Positions 37,544 to 45,707 of a stretch of 52,651 nucleotides of DNA are shown piece by piece (position 1 is the stretch's first letter; each line of letters starts with the position of its first letter). This stretch comes from Sulfurimonas sp. (GTDB lineage Bacteria; Campylobacterota; Campylobacteria; Campylobacterales; Sulfurimonadaceae): assembly GCF_026988655.1 (NCBI RefSeq), contig NZ_JALSKT010000037.1, positions 1 through 52,651 on the forward strand. The letters run 5' to 3'. The notes beneath the pieces are model-generated. The model did no database searches. It was not told the DNA's origin and saw nothing but the letters and a program-made list of their open reading frames with translations. The translations under genes and the position numbers were made by a program.

Positions 37544-38686
37544 ATGAAAAAGAATTTAATAGTAACAGTTTCTCTTGCACATTTAGTGCAAGATACTTAC
37601 TCCGCGTTTTTAGCACCCATTTTGCCTTTGCTTATTGAAAAGCTTGGTTTATCACTTGTGATGAGTGCATTTTTAGATATTGCACGTAAGCTTCCTTCAT
37701 TACTTAACCCTTATTTTGGACTTTTGGCAGAGAGAAGAGATGCTCGGTATTTTGTGATATTGTCTCCCTCTTTGAGTGCTTTTAGTATGTCTTTGTTAGG
37801 TGTAGCAGATAATTATGTCATTTTAATTTTTCTTCTTGTTTTGGCTGGCATTAGTTCAACGCTCTTTCATATACCCTCTCCGGGAATGATAAAAGCATCA
37901 GCAGGTGATAAACTTGGTCGTGGTATGAGTTTTTATATGGTTGGTGGAGAGCTAGCTAGAACGCTGGGACCTTTGCTTATCACGGGTGGTATCTCTTTGT
38001 GGGGGCTAGAGGGAACATGGCGACTGATGCCTTTTGGTTTTGTAGCATCAATCATTTTGTACTATAAACTCAAAGATTTTCAATTTACGCAAACAAGCTT
38101 TACAAAAAAGAGAGAAAAGGGCGACAGCTGGCGTGAGCTTAAAAAGTTCATTCCTCTTTTGGGTGTGATGAGTGGATTTATGTTTTTTCAATCAGCTATG
38201 AAGATGGCAGTCACACTCTACCTTGCCGTCTATCTCACCGGACACGGATTTTCATTGTGGTATGCAAGTGCTGCATTATCAGTTTTACAATTTTTTGGGG
38301 TTGTTGGAACTTTTCTTTCAGGTAATCTCTCAGATAAATTTGGCAGGCAAAGAACCTTAGTTTTTATGTCGAGTGGAGCCGCATTAACTATGAGTGCATT
38401 TTTATTTGCAGATACTGTTTATACAGTTTTTCCACTTTTGGCACTACTTGGAATTTTTATGTTTGCAAATGGACCCATTATGCTTTCAGTGATCCATGAG
38501 TTAGATACAAAAATGCCGACTTTTATCAACAGTGTCTATATGAGTATTAATTTTAGTATTAGCTCTATAGTAGTTTTACTGATGGGATTTTTTGGGGATG
38601 TTATAGGGCTTGATGCAACATATGAAATTGCAACTGTCATGGCTTTTATTGCTATTGCTTTCGCATTTAATATAAAAAAAGCTTGA
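37544..38686 (+). CDS. MFS transporter, probably leaderless
   Basis: 380 residues with twelve membrane helices. The first starts right after the N terminus (MKKNLIVTVSLAHLVQDTYS), so the ATG at 37544 is needed. The motif GNLSDKFGRQRTL at about 265-278 is a standard MFS loop. It is similar in general form to fosmidomycin-resistance/YfcJ-like drug or metabolite exporters; substrate unknown. It has no ribosome site and the ATG sits at the predicted transcription start. The stop codon overlaps the next promoter's -35. Confidence 0.82.
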   Translation: MKKNLIVTVSLAHLVQDTYSAFLAPILPLLIEKLGLSLVMSAFLDIARKLPSLLNPYFGLLAERRDARYFVILSPSLSAFSMSLLGVADNYVILIFLLVLAGISSTLFHIPSPGMIKASAGDKLGRGMSFYMVGGELARTLGPLLITGGISLWGLEGTWRLMPFGFVASIILYYKLKDFQFTQTSFTKKREKGDSWRELKKFIPLLGVMSGFMFFQSAMKMAVTLYLAVYLTGHGFSLWYASAALSVLQFFGVVGTFLSGNLSDKFGRQRTLVFMSSGAALTMSAFLFADTVYTVFPLLALLGIFMFANGPIMLSVIHELDTKMPTFINSVYMSINFSISSIVVLLMGFFGDVIGLDATYEIATVMAFIAIAFAFNIKKA

Positions 38687-38726
38687 CAATCTGAACATAT
38701 GTTCGTTATAATGCGAACATATGTGC
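38683..38726 (+). promoter_or_regulatory. Strong promoter with two GAACATATGTTC-type operators
   Basis: TTGACA (38683-38688), an 18-bp spacer carrying the perfect palindrome GAACATATGTTC (38693-38704), TATAAT (38707-38712), then a second near copy GAACATATGTGC (38715-38726) over the transcription start. The same core is in the MFS promoter. The form resembles operators of ArsR/SmtB-type repressors. Confidence 0.7.
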
Positions 38727-38767
38727 ATAAAATTACAAAAGTATCGAAAAGATACGAAGGAAAAATT

Positions 38768-38929
38768 ATGAGAAATGGAAATATTTTTAATGGACGCTGT
38801 CAAGGTCAAGGTCAAGGACAAGGACGTGGACAAGGACAAAGAAATAGACGAGGACAAGGATGTGGACGTGGTCAAGGACAAGGAAATGTTAACGGCATGC
38901 AAAGAAGAAGAAATCTAGGTAATGTGTAA
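38768..38929 (+). CDS. Gly/Gln/Arg-rich miniprotein
   Basis: 53 residues, MRNGNIFNGRC followed by repeats of Gly-Gln and Gly-Arg-Gly-Gln with Cys at 11 and 32. The ATG at 38768 has AAGGA upstream; a longer in-frame ORF from 38699 would begin before the predicted transcription start. Low-complexity short proteins of this type occur beside NifX/DUF134 genes, but no function is known to me. Basic charge suggests nucleic-acid or cofactor binding as one possibility. Confidence 0.6.
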   Translation: MRNGNIFNGRCQGQGQGQGRGQGQRNRRGQGCGRGQGQGNVNGMQRRRNLGNV

Positions 38930-38939
38930 GTTTTAAAGC

Positions 38940-39716
38940 ATGGATTCGGTAAATATAGTATCAATAATAACCATAGCTTTTTTAGGATCGTTTGGGCACT
39001 GCATAGGAATGTGTGGTGGCATTGTAGTAGCATATAGTACGACGAAAATATCTGATGAGTGGAGTAAAACAAAACAATCAATTGCACATATTTTATACTC
39101 TGCTGGGCGGGTTTTAACATACACTATATTAGGGGCTATGTTTGGCTTCTTAGGTGGTGTGGCTACTTTTAACAATCTTACAAATGGCTTGATGCTTATA
39201 TTTGCCGGAATATTTATGGTTTTGGCTGGTTTATCATTATCAGGTAAAATCAAATTTCTAACGTTACTAGAGCATTCGTTTGCAAGTACTTCATGGTATA
39301 CAAAACTCTTTAGAGAACTGTTACAAACAAAATCTCTTGTAAGTTTTTTTATACTAGGGATGCTTAACGGACTACTTCCCTGTGGGCTTGTTTACTTTTT
39401 TACTATAACAGCAGCAAGTACGGCAAGCCCATTGTATGGGGCATTGGTAATGTTTATATTCGGCATTAGTACAATTCCTGCACTTTTTTCTTTAGGATTT
39501 TTTGTTGGGTTGTATAAAAATGGTAAATTTAGAAATATTATGATGACACTCGCAGCTATAAGTGTTGTGATTTTTGGAATATATACTATGCGAAATGGGT
39601 ATTATTACATAAAATATCCACAAAAAACAGTAAGTCAATGTTGTGAATTTGACCCAGATAAACAAAATAATGAAATAAAAAAGAACGATAATTTAAAGGA
39701 GATATACCAAAAATGA
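38940..39716 (+). CDS. TauE/SafE-like (DsbD/UreH-type) membrane transporter
   Basis: 258 residues, six helices. Signatures: GSFGHCIGMCGGIVVAYS (Cys pair at about 21-25) and NGLLPCGLVYFF (about 147-158), typical of the sulfite-exporter TauE/SafE subfamily that also includes UreH/DsbD-like metal or electron transporters. A C-terminal tail holds CCEFDPDK. Whether it moves metal, sulfite or reducing equivalents is open. It overlaps the NifX-like gene by 4 bp. Confidence 0.8.
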   Translation: MDSVNIVSIITIAFLGSFGHCIGMCGGIVVAYSTTKISDEWSKTKQSIAHILYSAGRVLTYTILGAMFGFLGGVATFNNLTNGLMLIFAGIFMVLAGLSLSGKIKFLTLLEHSFASTSWYTKLFRELLQTKSLVSFFILGMLNGLLPCGLVYFFTITAASTASPLYGALVMFIFGISTIPALFSLGFFVGLYKNGKFRNIMMTLAAISVVIFGIYTMRNGYYYIKYPQKTVSQCCEFDPDKQNNEIKKNDNLKEIYQK

Positions 39717-40087
39717 AAATAGTTTTAGCAGTAGATGAAGATAAAAAAACAATAGTAAAAAGAACAGGGCAAAGTGCTTATTTTGCAATTTATGAAGATG
39801 ATAAACTTGTTGATTTAGTTCCAAACAAACACCATGATGGAGGGCATCATGCCCACAGAGAGCATGAAGAACATGATCACTCTGAGATGGGACATGAAGA
39901 GCATACAAACTCTCATAGAAAAGATGTTGCAGCCTTGAAAGATTGTGATATTATTTTAGTACAAGCTGTTGGTGAAAATATGAAAGAGGCACTGGAATCT
40001 ATTGATCTAAAAGTTAAAAAAATACGACAAAAACATGGCACAACGGCAGATGAGGTTGTTGCTAACTTTTTAAATGGCAATATTTAG
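39713..40087 (+). CDS. NifX/NifB-like (Fe-Mo cluster-binding) protein with His-rich insert
   Basis: 124 residues. The ends match the dinitrogenase iron-molybdenum cofactor fold: MKIVLAVDEDKKTI and DCDIILVQAVGENMKEAL, HGTTADEVVANFL. An insert at about 38-65 has about ten His (KHHDGGHHAHREHEEHDHSE), pointing to metal binding. No nitrogenase genes are seen, so it probably handles another metal cofactor. ATG overlaps the TauE stop. Confidence 0.82.
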   Translation: MKIVLAVDEDKKTIVKRTGQSAYFAIYEDDKLVDLVPNKHHDGGHHAHREHEEHDHSEMGHEEHTNSHRKDVAALKDCDIILVQAVGENMKEALESIDLKVKKIRQKHGTTADEVVANFLNGNI

Positions 40088-40095
40088 GTGAGAGT

Positions 40096-40383
40096 ATGAG
40101 TCCAAGAAGAGTTGTTCAAAGACATATAGATGCAGATCATAGTGGTATCTGTTTTAAACCTTGTGGTATTAAAAGAGCAAACCTTGAGAGAGTAGAGCTT
40201 TTTGAAGATGAGATGGAAGCTATTCGCTTGGCTGATTTTGAAGGGCTTTACCAACAAGAGTGTGCTGATAAGATGGGCATCTCACGAACAACTTTTTCAA
40301 GGCTTATAGAATCAGCAAGAAAAAAAACAGCAGATGCACTGCTACATACAAAAGCATTAAGAATTTTTAAAGAGGATGAATGA
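40096..40383 (+). CDS. DUF134-family DNA-binding protein
   Basis: 95 residues with a sigma-70-region-4-like HTH: YQQECADKMGISRTTFSRLI (about 54-73). Conserved Cys in HSGICFKPCGIKR (about 20-25) may bind a metal or cluster. DUF134 genes are often next to NifX-type genes, as here. It is a possible regulator of its own unit. Confidence 0.85.
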   Translation: MSPRRVVQRHIDADHSGICFKPCGIKRANLERVELFEDEMEAIRLADFEGLYQQECADKMGISRTTFSRLIESARKKTADALLHTKALRIFKEDE

Positions 40384-40949
40384 TGAAAAAAATTATAGTA
40401 TCAACAGTCGTTGTAGCGATGAGTGCTACATTTTTAAGTGCAACAACAAACCAAGAGATAAAACAAGAGGCAAAAGCTGCCATTATGAAGATGGGTAAAA
40501 CACTTCAAATGCATATGAAACAAAACATGAAAGCAGGTGGACCAGTCCAAGCCGCAGCATTTTGTTCTGACAAAGCTAGAGGCATTGCCAAAGAAGTAAA
40601 TGCAGGGTATGAAAAAGGTGTTTCAGTCAAAAGAATCTCTCTAAAATACAGAAACCAAACAGACAAACCAACAGCAGATGAAGCAAAGGTTTTACAAGAG
40701 TTACATACTGCGTTTGACACAAAAAACTCTCTTCCAAAAATGCTTGTTAAAGAAGTAGGTAAAAATCATTATAAAGTTTACAAACCAATTTTCATAAACA
40801 AAGGTGTTTGTCTCACTTGTCATGGCACAAATGACGTAAGAGATGAAGAAGCATATAAACTTATAAAAGCAAAATATCCAAATGACAAAGCAGTTGGATA
40901 TAAAAAAGGCGATCTTAGAGGTGCTTTTGTTGTTGATATTGTAAAATAG
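40380..40949 (+). CDS. DUF3365-type heme protein (Tll0287-like)
   Basis: 189 residues: signal peptide to about 22, then a helical sensor-type domain and a single heme site KGVCLTCHGTND (about 141-152). FCSDKARGIAKEVN and YRNQTDKP are family features. It is a periplasmic cytochrome-like redox protein, perhaps sensing redox state. It overlaps the DUF134 gene by 4 bp; ATG 40383 is an equal alternative start. The 134-bp gap after it shows a TATAAT before the antitoxin and nothing else. Confidence 0.8.
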   Translation: MMKKIIVSTVVVAMSATFLSATTNQEIKQEAKAAIMKMGKTLQMHMKQNMKAGGPVQAAAFCSDKARGIAKEVNAGYEKGVSVKRISLKYRNQTDKPTADEAKVLQELHTAFDTKNSLPKMLVKEVGKNHYKVYKPIFINKGVCLTCHGTNDVRDEEAYKLIKAKYPNDKAVGYKKGDLRGAFVVDIVK

Positions 40950-41083
40950 GGAAAAGTATATGCCCATTACAGCCATTTAATTAAGCTTTGGAAAGGTGAG
41001 TGCTGTTCATTCAGATAGTAGGTTTGTGGATGATGGGCTATAATTAACTCATTTGTGTTAAAATACAATTAGAGGAAAAGATT

Positions 41084-41314
41084 ATGATAACACTTAAAAT
41101 TCAAAATCCTGAAATAGAACAGATATTTTTAGAAGGATTTAGTAGTAACAAAGAGATGTTTTTTGATTTTATAAAAGAAAACTACAATAAAATGATGTTG
41201 CTTAATAGTCTGGAAAAATCTGTATATCAAGCAAAACTCCAAAATTCAAAAGAACTAGATGAAATAAGCTTAGATGACTTAATTGCAGATGTTAAAAATA
41301 GTACCAACTCCTGA
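41084..41314 (+). CDS. Antitoxin of a RelE-type toxin-antitoxin pair
   Basis: 76 residues, acidic and helical (KNYNKMMLLNSLEKS, ISLDDLIADVKN), no known DNA-binding motif. Identified by its position: it overlaps the following RelE-like toxin by 26 bp. GAGGAAAAG precedes the ATG. Confidence 0.7.
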   Translation: MITLKIQNPEIEQIFLEGFSSNKEMFFDFIKENYNKMMLLNSLEKSVYQAKLQNSKELDEISLDDLIADVKNSTNS

Positions 41315-41624
41315 ATTTGTAAAACAGGTTAAAAAACTTGCAAAGTCTTATAATAAGATAGCCACTGACTTAGAATTGCTAAAAGAAGAATTATTATTAA
41401 ACCCAAGGCTCGGCACAGAACTTGGAAATAAATGTTTTAAAATTAGACTTGCAAATTCTTCTATTCCTACTGGTAAAAGTGGTGGTTTTAGAGTTATAAC
41501 TTATTATCTTGATCATCAAGGTGTCATCAGATTACTACTGATTTATACAAAGACACAGAAGGAAAATATTTCAGATAAAGAGTTAAGTGAAGTGCTTAGG
41601 AAGTTGAATGAAAATTCTCTTTGA
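41289..41624 (+). CDS. RelE/ParE-superfamily toxin
   Basis: 111 residues with a RelE fold pattern: PTPEFVKQVKKLAKSYNKI, CFKIRLANSSIPTGKSGGFRVITYY, and RLLLIYTKTQKENISDKEL. Members cleave mRNA in the ribosome or inhibit gyrase; which applies is not clear. ATG at 41289 is chosen over an upstream TTG. The 3' end overlaps the metallo-beta-lactamase-fold gene by 17 bp. Confidence 0.82.
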   Translation: MLKIVPTPEFVKQVKKLAKSYNKIATDLELLKEELLLNPRLGTELGNKCFKIRLANSSIPTGKSGGFRVITYYLDHQGVIRLLLIYTKTQKENISDKELSEVLRKLNENSL

Positions 41625-42264
41625 TAACTATAAAGTATGCGACAGATGCCACTCATTATGGGGTTTTAGTGCTTATTTTGAGGAGTATAAACTTCTTTTA
41701 GATACAGGGAGTAATGGGCGTGTGCTTTTGCAAAATATGCAAAAAGTGGGTGTTGATGTTCAAGAGATAGAGTACATCTTTATCACCCACTCTCATTGGG
41801 ATCACATTGGTGGCCTTGACAGTATAATAGAACTCAATCCTAATGTAACACTTTTTGTACCCGCTTCACTCTCTAAACATCTCATCAATGATTTAAAAAC
41901 TTTAGTAAAAAGTGTCATCGTCTGCGGTAAAAAACCGCAAAATCTTTTTGGAGATCTCTACACAACAGGGCTTTTGGGTGAGGAGATGCCAGAGCAGTCA
42001 CTCGTCATAGATACCCTCACGCCAACAGTAGTAACTGGATGTGGACATTTTGGCATAGAAAATATCACAAAAGTGGCTCGTGAAGTGATACAAAAAGACA
42101 TACTCTGCGTGATGGGCGGTTTTCATCTACTTCGTAGTGATGAAGAAAAGATTTTAAATACCATAAAAGTACTCAAAACAATGGGTGTCAAATATGCCAA
42201 GCCGACACACTGCACGGGAGATGAAGCCATCTCACTTTTTGCAGTAAATTTTACAGAGAATTAA
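41608..42264 (+). CDS. Metallo-beta-lactamase-fold hydrolase
   Basis: 218 residues with the zinc motif THSHWDHIGGLD (about 59-70), GCGHFGIEN and a terminal KPTHCTGDEA. The N-terminal VCDRCHSLWGFSAYFE and compact size resemble the arylsulfatase/dihydropteridine-phosphate synthase-like MBL subgroup. Substrate unknown. Its start lies inside the toxin gene, so it is translated from the toxin-antitoxin transcript. Confidence 0.8.
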   Translation: MKILFDNYKVCDRCHSLWGFSAYFEEYKLLLDTGSNGRVLLQNMQKVGVDVQEIEYIFITHSHWDHIGGLDSIIELNPNVTLFVPASLSKHLINDLKTLVKSVIVCGKKPQNLFGDLYTTGLLGEEMPEQSLVIDTLTPTVVTGCGHFGIENITKVAREVIQKDILCVMGGFHLLRSDEEKILNTIKVLKTMGVKYAKPTHCTGDEAISLFAVNFTEN

Positions 42265-42278
42265 CATTAAGCTAACAT
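42261..42278 (+). promoter_or_regulatory. OmpR-family regulator box (TTAACAT repeat)
   Basis: TTAACAT (42261-42267) and CTAACAT (42272-42278) form an 11-bp-period direct repeat 45 bp before the FmdE-like gene. Same pattern as upstream of the cytochrome genes at 47935 and 50193. Confidence 0.55.
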
Positions 42279-42322
42279 GATAGGTATATACTTTCTCTTA
42301 AATAAACAGTAGGAGAAAAGAT

Positions 42323-42919
42323 ATGGAATATCCAGAGTATTTTAGCAGTATCGAGTCTATTCGTCTTTATGATGATTTAAGTCAGTTTTTAGGTGTCAAT
42401 AAGGATGGTCTTGTAGAGATTAGTTACTTAGATATAGTCAAAACAGCAGGGCATAGTTGTGCTACCGTGGCAGGAGCATATATAGTTGCACTCAAAGGTT
42501 TAGAAGCTCTTTATCCAGATGAACTTCCAGTTAGAGGGAAGATAAAAGTTGAAATTCAAAAAGCGCCAAGAGTTGAAAATGCGGGTGTAGTTGGTTCTGT
42601 TTTATCAAATATCACAGGAGCTACGAAAGATTATGGATTTGGAGGTATTCCTACGGGTAAATTCAATAGACGAGATTTGCTTTTTTTTGAAGCAGATATA
42701 TCGTGTGATGTTCGTTTAACACGGCTTGATACGCAAGAAAAAGTAGCGATAAACTACAAACCACAAAAGATTGTTAACCCTATGGCAATTCTAAAAAGTG
42801 CTATAGTGCCAAATGCAACAGCAGAAGATAAAGAGAGTTTTCCTCGAAGATTTCAGGAAATGGTTCAAACAGTATTTGAAAATATAGATGAAGTTCTAGA
42901 GATAAGAAAAGAGCTTTAA
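42323..42919 (+). CDS. FmdE-family protein
   Basis: 198 residues. The FmdE signature is DIVKTAGHSCATVAGAY (His-Ser-Cys at about 49-51), followed by LYPDELPVRGKIKVEI. FmdE proteins are named from formylmethanofuran dehydrogenase operons but are widespread and of uncertain function, possibly metal or cofactor handling. AGGAGAAAAG precedes the ATG. It forms a pair with the next gene. Confidence 0.8.
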   Translation: MEYPEYFSSIESIRLYDDLSQFLGVNKDGLVEISYLDIVKTAGHSCATVAGAYIVALKGLEALYPDELPVRGKIKVEIQKAPRVENAGVVGSVLSNITGATKDYGFGGIPTGKFNRRDLLFFEADISCDVRLTRLDTQEKVAINYKPQKIVNPMAILKSAIVPNATAEDKESFPRRFQEMVQTVFENIDEVLEIRKEL

Positions 42920-42920
42920 G

Positions 42921-43451
42921 ATGAAAAATAAACTCTTTCTTTTATCAATACTTTGTGCGATAAATCTTAGTGCATTAAGCTTAGGAGATACTCCTAAAGA
43001 AGTTGTTTTATCGGGTGAAAATGGATCTCTTGTTCATGATGCTAAACCATGGAATACGGCAACGCTCAAAGGAAATGTAAGCGTAATTTTATATATGGAT
43101 CCGGATAAAAAAAGTGATAATGAAGGCTATATGCAATCCTTAATAAAATTTAAAAAAGAGAATAATTTGGATTTTACAATTGTTGCTATAGTAAATCTTG
43201 CTGCGACATGGAAACCAGATTTTGTTATAGAAAAACTTTTGGCATCGAAACAAAAAGAGTTTCCAAATATTGTTTATGTAAAAGATAAAAAAAGCTTTTT
43301 TGTAAAAGAATGGGGATTAGAAGATGACGCTTCTAATCTTTTGATTTTAAATAATAATGGTGAAGTGGTGTTTTATAAATCTGGTAAATTAGATACTATA
43401 GAGCGACAAAAATCTTTTCAAGTTATAAAAGAGTTGCTCAAGAAATCGTGA
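42921..43451 (+). CDS. YtfJ-like periplasmic protein
   Basis: 176 residues: signal peptide to about 18, then a thioredoxin-like fold without a C-x2-C motif. WNTATLKGNVSVILYMD, TIVNLAA-like VAIVNLAATW, and NLLILNNNGEVVFYKSGKL align with E. coli YtfJ. The 3' end overlaps the convergent kinase gene by 14 bp. Confidence 0.72.
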   Translation: MKNKLFLLSILCAINLSALSLGDTPKEVVLSGENGSLVHDAKPWNTATLKGNVSVILYMDPDKKSDNEGYMQSLIKFKKENNLDFTIVAIVNLAATWKPDFVIEKLLASKQKEFPNIVYVKDKKSFFVKEWGLEDDASNLLILNNNGEVVFYKSGKLDTIERQKSFQVIKELLKKS

Positions 43452-44643
43452 AAATATTTTTCCCATCTGTATAGCTATAGTGCAGTGAGAGATGATGTTT
43501 GTCTAAAATTGTTTTTACAAGAGAGAGTCCAATGCCAAAACCTTTTGTTGTTCTTGCGTATTCTCCTTGTGTAAAGTTTTCACAGTAATATGCAAGGGGA
43601 TGTTCTAAAGATTTCCCCAGATTTTTTACGATGATTTGTTTCTTTTTTACGATTATTTCTATTGGAAGTGTTTGAGCAAATTTAAGTGCATTGTCTATAA
43701 GATTTTTAAGAGCCATGCTCAAATAAAAGAGATCTCCTTGCATAGCAAAATTTTCATCAATACGAACCTGTATACTTGTTTCATCTTGCAGCAGGAGTTG
43801 AGACAATGCTTCAGTTATGAGTGTTTCAACAGTAAAATCATCCCGATGCAGAAGATTTTGTTGTTGCTGAATTTTTTCAAGAGAGAGGAGCTCATTTGTT
43901 AACCTGTCCATATCATAATTTGCTTGCGTAAGAATTTTTTTGTAGGGAGTCTCTTCAAGCATCTCTAAAGCAAGTTTTGATTTTGTAATAGGGGTGCGAA
44001 GTTCATGCGCGACATTTCGAAGGAGTCTCTCCCTTGTATCAATAAGATTTTTTATCTTTTGTGCCATTTTATTGAACTGTTTTGCCAGCAAACCAATTTC
44101 ATCATTGCTTTTTTGTTCAAGTTGTATAGTGTAGTCACCATCTCCAAACTTTTGAAGATTATATGCTATTTGTTTGAGCGGATAGAGAAGTTTAACAACA
44201 AAAACAAACAGAAGTATCAAAATCAATATATCAGCTACAATAAGATAATCAAGAATAGCTATTTCATGAAGATAGTGTTCCTCTCGTGTGTCAGTGAGTG
44301 TAAGAGTATCATCAAGATAGTGCATAACAAGAAAGTGTTGCTGTTTTTTGTTTTGTAAAATTTTCACACCTGAAAAGTCATCTTTATGTATATATACGGT
44401 AGTGTAAATCTCATTTTTCTTTAAAACAACTCTTTTAAACTGAAGTTCTTTGATTTTTTTTTCTAATTTTTGCGTATTATTATTTGCTAAGTATGTAAAT
44501 AGCTCTTTGGCAGCATATTGGTAATGCTCCTCTATAAGAGAGGTAAATGTGTTTTTGGTTAACACTTCATTTTTATAGGAAATATAGTACATGAGAACAA
44601 AGCTTAAAGAAAAAAGCAGAGATATTTTCAAAAAAATTGACAT
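43438..44643 (-). CDS. Sensor histidine kinase
   Basis: 401 residues: TM1 at about 5-21, a short periplasmic sensor (about 22-130), TM2 at about 134-155, HAMP (about 156-208), then HisKA with the phospho-acceptor in RNVAHELRTPITKSKL (about 216), N box NLIDNALKFAQ and G2 box GFGIGLSLVK. Forms a pair with the regulator 2 bp upstream. The sensor is small with no cysteine or heme motif. It is the last gene of the SHP/DHC operon. Confidence 0.93.
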   Translation of the reverse strand: MSIFLKISLLFSLSFVLMYYISYKNEVLTKNTFTSLIEEHYQYAAKELFTYLANNNTQKLEKKIKELQFKRVVLKKNEIYTTVYIHKDDFSGVKILQNKKQQHFLVMHYLDDTLTLTDTREEHYLHEIAILDYLIVADILILILLFVFVVKLLYPLKQIAYNLQKFGDGDYTIQLEQKSNDEIGLLAKQFNKMAQKIKNLIDTRERLLRNVAHELRTPITKSKLALEMLEETPYKKILTQANYDMDRLTNELLSLEKIQQQQNLLHRDDFTVETLITEALSQLLLQDETSIQVRIDENFAMQGDLFYLSMALKNLIDNALKFAQTLPIEIIVKKKQIIVKNLGKSLEHPLAYYCENFTQGEYARTTKGFGIGLSLVKTILDKHHLSLHYSYTDGKNIFTIS

Positions 44644-44645
44644 TT

Positions 44646-45323
44646 TTATTTTCCTATAAACTTATATCCTATACCCCAAACCGATTTGATATATTTTGGG
44701 TTTTTTGCATCATCACCTATTTTTTGTCGCAGATTGCTTATATGCATATCAACACTTCTCCCTTTTGTTTCATATTCAATCCCTTCAATAGCATTGCAAA
44801 GGAGTTCCCTTGAGATAATTTTTTCGCTGTTTTGCACAAAAAAAAGTAAAATATCAAACTCGATTTTTGTTAAATCTACTCTAAAGCCATCTATTGTAAC
44901 CTCTTTTTTATTTTCATTTATAGATAAATCAGCTACTTGTATTATTCCATTTTTTTGTACTCTTCGCATAATGGCATTGATGCGAATAATCAACTCTCTT
45001 GGTTCATAGGGCTTTGAGAGATAATCATCAGCTCCTGCTTCAAAGGCAAGAATTTTGTCACTGACTTCACCTCTAGCAGAAGAGATAATGATAGGTATGT
45101 CAGAATTTTTACGCAGTTGTTTGCATACATCAAACCCATCCATCTGCGGAAGCATTAAATCAAGTATGACAAGACTATAAGTCTCTTTTTTAGCGGAAAA
45201 AGTTTTAAGCGCATCAAGTGGGTTAGCAAAAACAACAACATCAAAATTGTAGTTTTTTAGATACTCTACAAGAAGATTTTGTATATCAACATCATCTTCA
45301 ATAAGCAAAATAGTCTTACTCAC
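44646..45323 (-). CDS. OmpR/PhoB-family response regulator
   Basis: 225 residues. Receiver: IEDDVDIQ, phospho-Asp in LVILDLMLPQMDG, Thr/Ser in IIISSARG, Lys in YLSKPYEP. The winged helix follows at about 130-225 (LTKIEFDILLFFVQN, GRSVDMHISNLRQKIG). GTG at 45323 with GGAGG upstream is the natural start; its first base is shared with the stop of the Spy-like gene. It is a candidate reader of the TTAACAT boxes. Confidence 0.94.
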   Translation of the reverse strand: MSKTILLIEDDVDIQNLLVEYLKNYNFDVVVFANPLDALKTFSAKKETYSLVILDLMLPQMDGFDVCKQLRKNSDIPIIISSARGEVSDKILAFEAGADDYLSKPYEPRELIIRINAIMRRVQKNGIIQVADLSINENKKEVTIDGFRVDLTKIEFDILLFFVQNSEKIISRELLCNAIEGIEYETKGRSVDMHISNLRQKIGDDAKNPKYIKSVWGIGYKFIGK

Positions 45324-45706
45324 TATTCCACCTCCCAATCATCAAAATATAAAAGAAATTGTTCTCTTTGTTGTTTATTGAGAATATCATGGAGTTGTCT
45401 TAAAAAATTATTTTCAACCTCTATAGCTTTTTTATAAAGTTTTTGATTGATTTTTTCTAACTCTTTTGTATTGAGTGTTTTTTTCATGAAAACTCTTTGT
45501 TTTTGTTTTTGTATCTTATTTTTTAGGTTTCTATACTCCTGCAAATCATAACGAAATTGTTGTAAAACTTTCTTGATTTGCTGTTTTTGTACTTGTGTAA
45601 GCGCTATATGTGAAAACTCTTTTTGCATATGTTCTGTGTGATGATATTCATCATTGTCTGCAACAAGAGCAGAAAACAGAAGCAGTAAAATAAGTAATAT
45701 TTGCAT
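45323..45706 (-). CDS. Spy/CpxP-like (LTxxQ) periplasmic protein
   Basis: 127 residues: signal peptide MQILLILLLLFSALVA, a His-containing stretch (EYHHTEHMQKEFSH), the LTQVQKQQ motif at about 41-48 and long charged helices. LTxxQ proteins act as periplasmic chaperones or metal sensors that modulate kinases. Its place just before a response regulator and kinase suggests it feeds their sensor. ATG 45706 is chosen because it starts the signal peptide; the upstream frame is inside the b561 gene. Confidence 0.75.
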   Translation of the reverse strand: MQILLILLLLFSALVADNDEYHHTEHMQKEFSHIALTQVQKQQIKKVLQQFRYDLQEYRNLKNKIQKQKQRVFMKKTLNTKELEKINQKLYKKAIEVENNFLRQLHDILNKQQREQFLLYFDDWEVE

Positions 45707-45707
45707 A

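Noticed and set aside
38699-38767. Longer start for the Gly-rich miniprotein
   Set aside because: It would lie before or in the promoter and operator; ATG 38768 has an AAGGA site.
38790-38890. Short repeats as a CRISPR array
   Set aside because: They are 6-9-bp coding repeats in one open frame without spacers.
39713-40087. Evidence for nitrogen fixation from the NifX-like gene
   Set aside because: Only the cofactor-binding fold is present and no nif structural or assembly genes are seen; such domains are widespread in non-fixers.
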